A DNA stretch of 64,000 nt from the NCBI RefSeq assembly GCF_016918075.2, contig NZ_JAERPS020000005.1:186001-250000 (forward strand). Direction: 5' to 3'. This DNA is from Rheinheimera maricola. Its GTDB lineage: Bacteria > Pseudomonadota > Gammaproteobacteria > Enterobacterales > Alteromonadaceae. Below are positions 45,513 through 54,492 of the stretch, piece after piece. The position numbers and the translations under genes were made by a program. Below the pieces are notes generated by a model. The model saw only the letters and a list, made by a program, of their open reading frames with translations, was not told where the DNA came from and searched no databases. Each line of letters begins with the position of its first letter. The first letter of the stretch is position 1.

Positions 45513-48368
45513 TTAGAAACGCATAGTTACGCTAGCGTGGATATAACGACCCAGAGTGTCGTAGAAGCCCGCAACAGTGTTACCGTTCGAACCTAAGCTA
45601 CCACCAACGATTGGCGGCTCACGATCCAGTACGTTATTAACACCAACCAACAATGACACATGGTCGTTGATATCAAATGCACCGGTCAGATCCAGGTAGC
45701 TCTCAGAGCTCAAGCCATCACCAACTAACTGATCTGTAGTACCGTCATGGTCAACAGCGCCGAAGAAACGCCATTTCGCAGATGCAGTCCAGAAATCACC
45801 AGTGGTGTAGCTTACTGTCATGCTGTGACGCCAATCTGGCTGAGCAAAACAGTTTGCGTTGAACATACCAGCACAGTCATAAGTTGCTGATGCAACACCT
45901 GGCAATGGCTCGTACTCTTTCTTCAGGCTGTAGGTACCAATTAACTTAACAGTTAATTTACCATCACCAATATCAGTTTCGTAGTTTGAGCTTACATCAA
46001 CACCACGCCAGTGACGGCTCGCCAAGTTGATATTTGTTGCAGCAACAAAACCAGCTTCACCACGCCACAAGCTGGCAGTACCAGGTGCACGGGTAATGTT
46101 GTTACAGAATGCCGCTAAACCAGTCTCAGCACACTGACGAACCGTTAATTCTGCACCGATAGTACCGATAACTTCTTCTAACTGAATATCCCAGTAATCA
46201 ACACTGAAGTTAAAACCTTCAAACGGGTTAGCCACTACACCAAAAGAGATGGTGTCTGCAATTTCAGGTTTCAGGTTAGGGTTACCACCGAAGAAACCAT
46301 TGTATTGGTCAGCTGGGTTTGGCGCGATAGTGCCGTATAAATCTGCTGGTACGCCAGTGTTAGCACACTGTGCAGCAGAATACTCTGGTGTTGCGCCGGC
46401 ACATGGGTCTTCACCCTGCCACAGACCGATGCTTTGTGAAGCAAACAGCTCTGCTACGTTAGGTGCACGTACCGCACGGTTATAGCTGGCACGAACTTTC
46501 CAGTCAGCAACCGGGGTCCAGTCAAGCGCTACTTTATAGGTGGTTTCGCCGCCTGAAGTGTTGTAATCAGAATAACGGGCGCCTAAGTCCAGGATCAAAC
46601 TTTCCATTGCTGGCGCGTCATCTACCAATGGCACACTTAATTCACCAAAAATTTCACGTAAGCTGTATCCACCAATCAAGCTTGGCGTTGGGCCGCCCTG
46701 ACCAGCTAAATCACCTAAAGCGAAAACTTCATCTGCTAAACGCTCGAAGTCAACTTCACGGTTTTCCACACCGAACACCGCAGCCAAAGGCATAGACGCT
46801 GATGGTAAAGTAAAATCTAATTCGCCGGTGACGAAGGCGTTAACAATTGTCTGCGAAGTCAAACCAGTCAGGATACCGGTACCACCTAAAGTGGCAGCCA
46901 CTTCTGGCGAAATACCATTATATGTGAACACTGGATATGGCTGACAAACGCCTGTACAAGGGTTCGAGCCGATGGCACCTACAGCTGAATCGATACGCGG
47001 TGCATAGAAGTCATTTCTGTACACTGAGTTAGACGCCGTAGAGCCGTACTGGAATGAAGCATCATAGCTCCAGCTGTCATTGATATCGCCTTCAACACCG
47101 GCAACGATGCGGTAAGAGCTGTGTTCCAGGTTATCCTGACGACCACCACCTTCTTTATTACGTTTACCAATGTACGCACCAATGGTCTCTACATCAGCAC
47201 CGAACTCATTACGGAACTGCGCACGTTGCGCATCGCTAAACAGTGGGTTGTTGATATCAAAGTTGAAATATCTGAAGAAGATACCTGACTCAGCAATTTG
47301 CGCTACTGTGCGGTCGTGCATGTAGCCCAGTTCCATATACGGACGGGCATGCTCGTTGATTTCATAATCAACAAAAGCACCGAACGTATAACGCTCATCC
47401 GGACGCATAAAGTGGTTAACTGGAGCAAAGTTATACACGTTGCCTACGCTTGGAATAAAGCTGCTGTCAGTACCTAGTGTCCAGAATACTTCTTGCGAGA
47501 AGTCTGTTTCACCGTCAGTTACCGGGTAGAAGTAAAAGTTCGGGTTAGGCGTAGTACCAGAACCACCACAAGCAGTACCTGCTGCGTTTAATGCACAAGA
47601 AGAGTAGTCACGAGCACCTTGACGCAATTCATCAACTTGACGCCAGGTCGCATAAGCAGTTGCATGGCCTTTACCGCCAGCAAATTCGCCACCCATGGTT
47701 AAATCGATGTTGATAGCTTTACCATCAATACCGGTGTTACCTGTAGGGTAGTCAAAGCCACGAGCGTCCATGCGCTCTTGCATATACTTGTTATCGTTGT
47801 TGTGCTGATAGCCTGAACCACCAACAGTCAACTCGAAACCTTCGAAATCGTCGTTCATTACAAAGTTAACAACACCTGCAACAGCGTCAGCGCCGTAAGT
47901 TGCTGAACCACCACCAGTTAACACTTCAACGCGTTTTACCAACGCCGCTGGAATTTGGTTAACGTCAGCAGCTTGAGTATAAATACCACCTGGCTGTAAA
48001 CGACGACCATTTACCAGCACCAGGGTACGGTTAGCGCCCATACCACGTAAGTCAAGCGTTGCAGTACCAGCAGAACCGTTAGCTAAGAAAGAGGTCTCTG
48101 CAGCTTCAACCTGTGGCAGGCTGTTCATTAAGTCTTCAATGCGGGTAAAACCAGACAGCTTGATTTCTTCAGCAGACGTGATTTGGATTGGGCTTGATGT
48201 TTCAAGGTCGGTACGTTTAATACGAGAACCAGTAACTTCAATACGTTCGACTTTGGCCGTTTCGTCTTCTTCAGCCGCGTTTACCGATGCGGTAAAAGCA
48301 GTGGCTGAAGCAGCGCCAAAAGCAATGGCTAAGCGCACAGCTTTGCTTAATTTATTATTCGTATACAT
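45513..48368 (-). CDS. Large TonB-dependent receptor (paralogue 2)
   Basis: This 951-residue receptor has a signal peptide (KAVRLAIAFGAAS, cleavage near VNAAE), VERIEVTGSRIKRTDLETSS at the plug start, LDLRGMGANRTLVLVNGRR and GADAVAGVVNFV in the plug. The barrel ends in HASVTMRF. GGGAGA precedes the ATG. It is closely related to the receptors at 37221-40124 and 50966-53923 and lies immediately upstream of two TPR-sulfotransferases. Confidence 0.93.
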   Translation of the reverse strand: MYTNNKLSKAVRLAIAFGAASATAFTASVNAAEEDETAKVERIEVTGSRIKRTDLETSSPIQITSAEEIKLSGFTRIEDLMNSLPQVEAAETSFLANGSAGTATLDLRGMGANRTLVLVNGRRLQPGGIYTQAADVNQIPAALVKRVEVLTGGGSATYGADAVAGVVNFVMNDDFEGFELTVGGSGYQHNNDNKYMQERMDARGFDYPTGNTGIDGKAINIDLTMGGEFAGGKGHATAYATWRQVDELRQGARDYSSCALNAAGTACGGSGTTPNPNFYFYPVTDGETDFSQEVFWTLGTDSSFIPSVGNVYNFAPVNHFMRPDERYTFGAFVDYEINEHARPYMELGYMHDRTVAQIAESGIFFRYFNFDINNPLFSDAQRAQFRNEFGADVETIGAYIGKRNKEGGGRQDNLEHSSYRIVAGVEGDINDSWSYDASFQYGSTASNSVYRNDFYAPRIDSAVGAIGSNPCTGVCQPYPVFTYNGISPEVAATLGGTGILTGLTSQTIVNAFVTGELDFTLPSASMPLAAVFGVENREVDFERLADEVFALGDLAGQGGPTPSLIGGYSLREIFGELSVPLVDDAPAMESLILDLGARYSDYNTSGGETTYKVALDWTPVADWKVRASYNRAVRAPNVAELFASQSIGLWQGEDPCAGATPEYSAAQCANTGVPADLYGTIAPNPADQYNGFFGGNPNLKPEIADTISFGVVANPFEGFNFSVDYWDIQLEEVIGTIGAELTVRQCAETGLAAFCNNITRAPGTASLWRGEAGFVAATNINLASRHWRGVDVSSNYETDIGDGKLTVKLIGTYSLKKEYEPLPGVASATYDCAGMFNANCFAQPDWRHSMTVSYTTGDFWTASAKWRFFGAVDHDGTTDQLVGDGLSSESYLDLTGAFDINDHVSLLVGVNNVLDREPPIVGGSLGSNGNTVAGFYDTLGRYIHASVTMRF

Positions 48369-48823
48369 GTATTTCTCCCTGGATCACTGACTAGTGATTC
48401 TATTTTTAACAGTTACCAACCTTTAACGGCGCTTGGCACTCCGTTCATCTCGGAAAACCTCCGATTTGTCGCCCCTCGATAATAAACGTAATATTTCCGC
48501 AGGGTCAACAGCTTTCAGGGAACAATTTGTATTTAGCGTTGTCGCAGCATGGTTGAAATGCTTATCTTTCAGTACAGCAATAAATTCCACATAATAATCA
48601 ACCGCGCAAATAAATATATATATAACATTATCAATACCTTATGGCATTGCGCGCAACTGCAAGCATAAAACAGCACAAAGTGTTACCAATTAAGGTGTAC
48701 ACTTAACGTTACATAATTACGTATTGATAATTTAATTTTTACATTGGCAAGTGAACTAATTCCCGTGGCAATAAAAGATAACGAAGGCTTTGCCAACAGC
48801 CGTTTGCAGGTATACTCTTGCTA
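48369..48823. other. Intergenic region between receptor 2 and dinG
   Basis: These 455 bases are AT-rich and contain no credible gene. They hold the divergent leaders of the receptor (minus strand) and dinG (plus strand). An ATCACT/AGTGAT inverted repeat sits close to the receptor ribosome binding site, and TTTGCC-16-TATACT (to 48816) is a candidate dinG promoter. Confidence 0.6.
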
Positions 48824-48843
48824 CACTGTATAAAAATACATGC
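48824..48843 (+). promoter_or_regulatory. Candidate LexA (SOS) box at dinG
   Basis: CTGT-N8-ACAT (48826-48841, with an AT-rich core ATAAAAAT) differs in one base from the LexA half-site pair CTGT-N8-ACAG. It lies just downstream of a TATACT -10 element and overlaps the first ATG. In E. coli dinG is SOS-controlled, so the site is plausible. Confidence 0.55.
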
Positions 48844-50888
48844 ATAAAATGTTAACAGATATAATTAAAAGCCAGGTTCGCGACATTCATCAACGCATAA
48901 AACTTAGCCTGCCAGGCTATCAGCCAAGGCAAGGGCAAAACCAATTGGTAGCCGAAATTGCTAAGATTGTCGCTGGCTGCTATCACCGTCATGAGCGCAT
49001 TGGTTTGATTGAAGCCGGTACTGGCACCGGAAAATCATTGGCCTATATGTTAGCGGTTATTCCTTACGCACTGGCACAAAAGAAAAAGGTGGTAATTGCT
49101 ACAGCGACAGTGGCATTGCAGGAGCAATTGGTTAATAAAGACCTGCCCTTTTTTCAACAACACAGCAAACTATTATTCGAGTTTAATCTGGTTAAAGGCC
49201 GGCAGCGTTACGCTTGTATCGAGCGCCTGCGACAGCAGCAAAAACATCCGGAGTTATTTGCTACCGCAGAATCTGCTAAGGTGAACTGGCAAGCGTTACT
49301 GGATAAGTGGCAGCAACGCCAGTGGCTGGGCGACAAAGATACCTTAAGCGAACCCCTGGCTGAGCCACTATGGCAACGCATAGTGGCCGACCCGCTGCAT
49401 TGCCATAAAAACGACCGGCGCCATGCGCATTGTCCTTTTCATCTGGCTCGCGCTGAAATTGGCTCCGCGGATGTACTGGTGGCAAACCATGCTCTGCTGC
49501 TGGCAGATCTATCCAGCGGCAGCAGCATATTGCCGCCACCGGATGAAACTATTTACATTATTGATGAAGCACATCATTTACCCGACAGCGCACGGGAGTT
49601 TTTTGCCGCGCAAGCTCAGTTAACCCACAACCAGCAATGGCTGGACAAAGCAGGAAAAACCATTCAACAGCTGGTGAGCTTACTACCAGCAACCGTTATG
49701 AAAGAACTACTGCGTTTTGATGATAGTTGTAATGAATTAAGTAGCTTGCTCAAGCCGATAGAACGCTGCGTTGAAGAATTTAGGCTACGTTGGTTTAGTG
49801 ATAAAACCGAATTTCGCTTTCACGATGCAGCCCTGCCGAAACTACTGCAGCAACAAGCCGAGCAGCTGGCCCAGGTTAGCCAAAAAGCGTTATCGCAATT
49901 AGAAAAGGTACAACAGCAGCTACAAGAAAATATTACTGAGCTACAACTCCCACTTAAGCAAAGCATGAGTTTGCTGCAGGAACTGGGTTACCTGCAGCAA
50001 AAAGTTGAGCAACAACAGGCGTTATGGCAACTTTATGCCCTGCCCCAGGATAAAAGTGTGCAGCAAGCCCGCTGGGTTGAGCTACAAAACCAAAGCCAGC
50101 ATGTTATTGCTCACGCCTGCCCACTGGGGGTAGCAAGTAAACTCGAACAATTATTGTTTAACGATGCCTTCGCTGTGATCCTATGTTCTGCCACATTAAC
50201 TGCGTTGAATTCATTCCAATACATTAAATATGATTTGGGTTTAACCCAATTTGACGGTGTACAAACATTGCAGGTGGCATCACCTTTTGCCTATGCCGAA
50301 AAAGGCCAGATCCTAATACCAAAAATGAACACCGAGCCTACAGACGCGGCTTACACCGAAGAACTGGGTAATATTTTACCTGGTTATCTACCTGAGCAGC
50401 AAGCCAGCCTGGTGTTATTTGCCTCATACTGGCAAATGCAGCAAGTAGCTGAAGCTCTTAGAAAAAAGGGCTTTTCGTTACTGGTGCAAGGCGAAGCATC
50501 ACGCCAGGCGCTACTGCAACTGCATGGTGAGAATTGCCGGCATCAACGACGCAGTATTTTGTTTGGTACCCAGAGTTTTTCAGAGGGGCTGGACTTACCG
50601 GGCAAGCTATTAACTAATCTGGTGATCACCAAACTACCGTTTGCCGTACCAACGTCACCGTTGGAAGAGGCCCTGGCCGAGGCCATCAGCAAAAAAGGCG
50701 GCAATCCGTTTTTACAATTAACCATACCAGCAACCTCAAAGAAACTGGTACAAGCCTGCGGTAGACTACTGCGCCAGGAGCAAGACGAAGGCCGTATTGT
50801 TATTCTTGACCGGCGTTTGGTCAGCAAAGCCTATGGCAGCGCTATGCTAAATGCATTACCGCCATTTCGCCGCCAGATTGATAGATAA
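48840..50888 (+). CDS. dinG: ATP-dependent DNA helicase DinG
   Basis: This 682-residue XPD-like 5'-3' helicase resolves R-loops and DNA structures. Walker A EAGTGTGKSLAY and the DEAH box IIDEAHHLPD are present, with helicase motifs VI (QACGRLLRQEQDEGR) near the C-terminus. In the iron-sulfur region only three Cys are seen (C126, C188, C198) where E. coli has four; the third is missing and Asp192 or His195 lies nearby. A second ATG at 48849 could be the start, as no ribosome binding site is obvious. The last 43 codons are duplicated at 54333-54464. Confidence 0.92.
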   Translation: MHKMLTDIIKSQVRDIHQRIKLSLPGYQPRQGQNQLVAEIAKIVAGCYHRHERIGLIEAGTGTGKSLAYMLAVIPYALAQKKKVVIATATVALQEQLVNKDLPFFQQHSKLLFEFNLVKGRQRYACIERLRQQQKHPELFATAESAKVNWQALLDKWQQRQWLGDKDTLSEPLAEPLWQRIVADPLHCHKNDRRHAHCPFHLARAEIGSADVLVANHALLLADLSSGSSILPPPDETIYIIDEAHHLPDSAREFFAAQAQLTHNQQWLDKAGKTIQQLVSLLPATVMKELLRFDDSCNELSSLLKPIERCVEEFRLRWFSDKTEFRFHDAALPKLLQQQAEQLAQVSQKALSQLEKVQQQLQENITELQLPLKQSMSLLQELGYLQQKVEQQQALWQLYALPQDKSVQQARWVELQNQSQHVIAHACPLGVASKLEQLLFNDAFAVILCSATLTALNSFQYIKYDLGLTQFDGVQTLQVASPFAYAEKGQILIPKMNTEPTDAAYTEELGNILPGYLPEQQASLVLFASYWQMQQVAEALRKKGFSLLVQGEASRQALLQLHGENCRHQRRSILFGTQSFSEGLDLPGKLLTNLVITKLPFAVPTSPLEEALAEAISKKGGNPFLQLTIPATSKKLVQACGRLLRQEQDEGRIVILDRRLVSKAYGSAMLNALPPFRRQIDR

Positions 50889-50913
50889 TACAACCACTTA
50901 CCGACTAACCGCG

Positions 50914-50943
50914 ATAAAAAAAGGCCCGGGTATCGGGCCTTTA
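50914..50943. terminator. Bidirectional terminator between dinG and receptor 3
   Basis: An AAGGCCC/GGGCCTT stem with a 7-base loop is flanked by seven A on the left and TTT on the right. It serves both dinG and the convergent receptor gene. Confidence 0.85.
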
Positions 50944-50965
50944 TGCTGTAGCTAATGCAGCTAAC

Positions 50966-53923
50966 TTAGAACTTATGCGTCAAGCTTACGTAACCAAATC
51001 GGCCAGGTAAGCGGTACGTAGGATCATATGTATTAGCGAAGGCAGAAAATGCCAGCGGCGGCTCTTTATCAAACAAATTGCGAATACCCACTGTAAACTG
51101 AGTATCCCACGGCGCTGTCCAGCCCATCTGTACGTCGAAATAAACCACTGAACTCAACTCGTTTGTAGCATAAGCTTGATCCGGGGTTGCAACAACTTCC
51201 GTTGTACCGGGTTTGAAAGCATACAAAGTTCGCCGGGCATCTGGGTGGGAACACAAATTACGCAATTCGGGCTGCCCTAACCCGGTCGCAGCTGTGATAA
51301 TGCCGCGACAATCTTCGGTCATCGAAGATAAATACTGGGCAGTAATTGATGCGGTCCAAGCGTCCATAGACCAAGATAACGACAAATTGGACTTCAGCTT
51401 ATTACGAGCACCACCACCTGATGCTCCTGCCGCATAAATCCCTACCTGATTGCCTGATGAAATATCACCATCAGCATTCAAATCACCGTTGTTAGGTTGG
51501 CCTACATCGCCTTCATACAACATGATGGCGCTATCCCAATTCACACGGAACGCGCCGAACTCTGTATTAAAACGATAGTCGACGTTGATATCAACTCCCT
51601 CTCGCTCTAAACCACCGACAAAGTTCTGATTTAACGACAATACATTAGAAATTTCGCCTGAGTTGCCATTTAGTGTGCCAGTAAAGTCACGACTAATCAG
51701 GTCACAGTAACTCTGAATGCCGGTAACATAACATGCATTTGCGATATAACCTGCGCTGCGAGCACCAATTGCGTTATCCAATTCAATATTATACCAGTCA
51801 ACGCTAATACCTAAGTTTTCAACGAAGTGTGGACTGTATACCAAGCCAAACACTTTGGTCTTAGCTTCTTCAGGCTGCACATCTGGATTACCACCCACTT
51901 TAGCGCGGAATTGTGGGTCTTTTTGTACAAAACCAGCTGGCACACCTGCGGCCGCACAGCGGCTTCGCACGTCAGCATTCTGTAGATAAGGCACAGAGTT
52001 TGAGCTACATGGGTCAGTTGCTGCTGGTCGAGAATCATTTTGCCCCTGATAAAGTTCTTGAATAGATGGCGCACGGAAACCCTCTCCGTAGCTTGCTCGG
52101 ACTAACAACTCTTTTATCGGACGATATGAAACTTTGAAACTAGGGTTATTGGTTGTACCGAAGTTGGAATATTCTGAGTATCGAGTTGAAGCCGACAGTT
52201 CCAGCATTTCAGCCATAGGCATATCACTTAATAGCGGAATTAATACTTCGGCATAATATTCTTTTACGTCAAAACCACCCTCAGTCGGCGTTGCCGCATT
52301 GTCACCCAGCACTTGGCCGGCCACAGTTAGCGGGTCTGGATTTGTAAAACCAGATTCACGGCGAATTTCAGTACCTACTACAGCAGCGACAGCACCAGCA
52401 GGTAGTTCAAACAATTCCGTGCCGATATTTGCTGAGTAATTGGTCATTTTTGAAAATTCAAGATTTCGCGGCTCTACGCCCACATAAGCCAGCATCTCAG
52501 GTGTAACGCCATTTTCACCGCCAAAAATGTTAAATGGCGTACAATTATTGGTAGTAATTGGTGCCGCAGCAGTACCGCAACGAGCAACACCAGCAGCATC
52601 AATAAAAGATGGCCCCAGTGCCGTAGCCATGCGGGTAGAGTTAAAGAAACCCGTTTTCAATTGCGTTAAACTGTTGTCAGAATACACATAGCCGACATCC
52701 CAATCGAAGGTGCGGCTCGCCAATTCAAAATCGCCCATCAGGCTAGCACCAAAACGCCAGGTGGTATTATCAGCACCATATACCCGCGGTGCCACGATTG
52801 GACGGAAAGACGCACCTACAATGTCAGTACCAAACGGGTTGTATACGTTGTCAGCTGAAATAGCTAAACCGCCCAATGGCTGCGCAGCTAACTGGGCTGC
52901 TGATGAACGGTTGTTATACAAACCATCAACACGTAGTTTAACGTTGTCTAATAACTCATAGTTGCCCAAGACATATAGCGAACGCGTTTCACCTGGTTGA
53001 ATTAGATAGTTGACTGGTGCAAAGTTGTAACCATCTGTATTGGCATCGTATAACTTGAAGTCAGCTAAACTAGTACAGTCCTGATTCGGTAAACAGCCTG
53101 CTGCACCATCTTTTAATGTGTAAGAACCAGCCACTCCGTCTTTGGTACCACGGAACTGGCCATTTGGTGTAGTTGGACTTGCCCGACCGCCAGACGCAGA
53201 GACACGAGCCGGCAAACCAAAGATGGGTACTGAAGATATTTCACGGTCGCCACCCATCACTTCACCTTGTTTAGTGTAGTTGGCGCTAAGCAATGTAGAG
53301 CCCTTAGACGATGTAGTGCCAATAGTTACAGTGTATGACTCACGCTTGCCATCACCTTCAGAATACTCGCCGTTGTATGCACTAACCTGCACACCTTCAA
53401 ATTCATCGTCGGTCAGAATGTTGACCACGCCACAAATAGCGTCTGTCCCGTAAATAGATGAAGCGCCATCTTTTAACACTTCAATCTGCTTGATAGCGGC
53501 CATTGGAATGGTCGAAATATCTACCGAGCCACCTAAATTTGCCACCCAACGCTGGCCATTTACTAACACTAGGGTACGGTTAGCACCGCAGTTGCGTAAG
53601 TCAACCCGCACCACGCCATTAGTATTACCATTATTCGTTTGCAATCCCAAGGACGCGCCGTTGGTAGCTATTTCCTTAAGTATATCACCCACGCTAACCA
53701 AACCTGAACGGGCAATATCTTCTGCAGTTACCAGCAAAATTGGCTGAGCCGTTTCCATATCAGTACGTTTAATACGTGAACCGGTTACTTCTATTCTTTC
53801 AACTTTTTCTACAGTTGTCCCCTCATCCTGGGCATGAGCCACAGTACTAACAGAGGTTACAGACACCGCACCTATGGCTAGTGCCAATCGAACTGCCTTT
53901 GAAACTTGATTACTATTAAGCAT
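50966..53923 (-). CDS. Large TonB-dependent receptor (paralogue 3)
   Basis: This 985-residue receptor has a signal peptide (KAVRLALAIGAVS, cleavage near VAHAQ), VERIEVTGSRIKRTDMETAQ and a plug with two Cys not found in the sister receptors: C112 in VDLRNCGANRTLVLVNG and C164 in GTDAICGVVNIL. The barrel ends in GYVSLTHKF. GGGAG lies 5 bases before the ATG at 53923, so the GTG six bases upstream is not used. The gene lies between dinG and a second copy of the dinG 3' end, pointing to acquisition by recombination. Confidence 0.93.
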   Translation of the reverse strand: MLNSNQVSKAVRLALAIGAVSVTSVSTVAHAQDEGTTVEKVERIEVTGSRIKRTDMETAQPILLVTAEDIARSGLVSVGDILKEIATNGASLGLQTNNGNTNGVVRVDLRNCGANRTLVLVNGQRWVANLGGSVDISTIPMAAIKQIEVLKDGASSIYGTDAICGVVNILTDDEFEGVQVSAYNGEYSEGDGKRESYTVTIGTTSSKGSTLLSANYTKQGEVMGGDREISSVPIFGLPARVSASGGRASPTTPNGQFRGTKDGVAGSYTLKDGAAGCLPNQDCTSLADFKLYDANTDGYNFAPVNYLIQPGETRSLYVLGNYELLDNVKLRVDGLYNNRSSAAQLAAQPLGGLAISADNVYNPFGTDIVGASFRPIVAPRVYGADNTTWRFGASLMGDFELASRTFDWDVGYVYSDNSLTQLKTGFFNSTRMATALGPSFIDAAGVARCGTAAAPITTNNCTPFNIFGGENGVTPEMLAYVGVEPRNLEFSKMTNYSANIGTELFELPAGAVAAVVGTEIRRESGFTNPDPLTVAGQVLGDNAATPTEGGFDVKEYYAEVLIPLLSDMPMAEMLELSASTRYSEYSNFGTTNNPSFKVSYRPIKELLVRASYGEGFRAPSIQELYQGQNDSRPAATDPCSSNSVPYLQNADVRSRCAAAGVPAGFVQKDPQFRAKVGGNPDVQPEEAKTKVFGLVYSPHFVENLGISVDWYNIELDNAIGARSAGYIANACYVTGIQSYCDLISRDFTGTLNGNSGEISNVLSLNQNFVGGLEREGVDINVDYRFNTEFGAFRVNWDSAIMLYEGDVGQPNNGDLNADGDISSGNQVGIYAAGASGGGARNKLKSNLSLSWSMDAWTASITAQYLSSMTEDCRGIITAATGLGQPELRNLCSHPDARRTLYAFKPGTTEVVATPDQAYATNELSSVVYFDVQMGWTAPWDTQFTVGIRNLFDKEPPLAFSAFANTYDPTYRLPGRFGYVSLTHKF

Positions 53924-54332
53924 GCTCACTCCCTGGATTGCAGGTTAGCAATCCTTATAATTTTATAGTTTTGAATTGCCCTTTTAAAACGCTCATATAC
54001 TGAGCCAAGCGCAGCTGGATATTAGTGCAATAATTTTGCATAAAGCAACATGCCAAGCCCGGGTTGTGAAAATATATTTTGAACTTATTGCTACCCCCGT
54101 TTTTACTGGACTGAGAGCTAATTCACGTTCCCAGATTATCGCCGAAAATACACTTAAAAATCGCTCAAATTAACCACAATTATCCAAGCTGCACTTTTCA
54201 AATGTTGTTGAGCGATAACGTCATACTGTACCGTCTAGACATCTGTGCTGATGGCGCATAGCTGTAACAGAGTCAAAGTGACAATCTAACGCTACAAAGT
54301 GTGATGCAGTAACAGCACGAAAATCATGCCCT
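53924..54332. other. Intergenic leader of receptor 3
   Basis: These 409 bases are AT-rich with no credible gene. They hold the promoter and leader of the minus-strand receptor (the leader ends in AATCCAGGGAG like the sister genes). I see no terminal repeats, transposase remnant or tRNA at its right end. Confidence 0.6.
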
Positions 54333-54464
54333 GCCTGTGGTAGACTGCTGCGCGAGGTGCAAGACGAAGGCCGCATTGTTATTCTTGACCGGCGTTTGGT
54401 CAGCAAAGCTTATGGCAGCACCATGCTAAATGCTTTGCCGCCGCTTCGTCGCCAGATTGATTAA
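54333..54464 (+). pseudogene. Remnant of a second dinG copy (last 43 codons)
   Basis: The segment aligns without gaps to dinG 50754-50882 at about 90% identity (13 differences in 129 bases). It stays in frame to its own stop, giving ACGRLLREVQDEGRIVIL and the ending LPPLRRQID. Nearly all changes are silent or conservative, so it diverged while coding, in another lineage. It is a truncated gene end, not a functional gene. It is probably the tail of the resident dinG left after DNA carrying a foreign dinG and receptor 3 was integrated. Confidence 0.88.
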
Positions 54465-54492
54465 TACATTGATTAATAACAGGAACCCCCCT

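Noticed and set aside
50889-54332. Receptor 3 block as a transposon or integron cassette
   Set aside because: No transposase, integrase, terminal inverted repeats or target-site duplication was seen; the only repeat is the diverged dinG tail.
54430-54492. Start of yfcA inside the dinG remnant
   Set aside because: The ATG there lies in another frame of the remnant and has no ribosome binding site; the TTG at 54493 has AGGA and fits family length.
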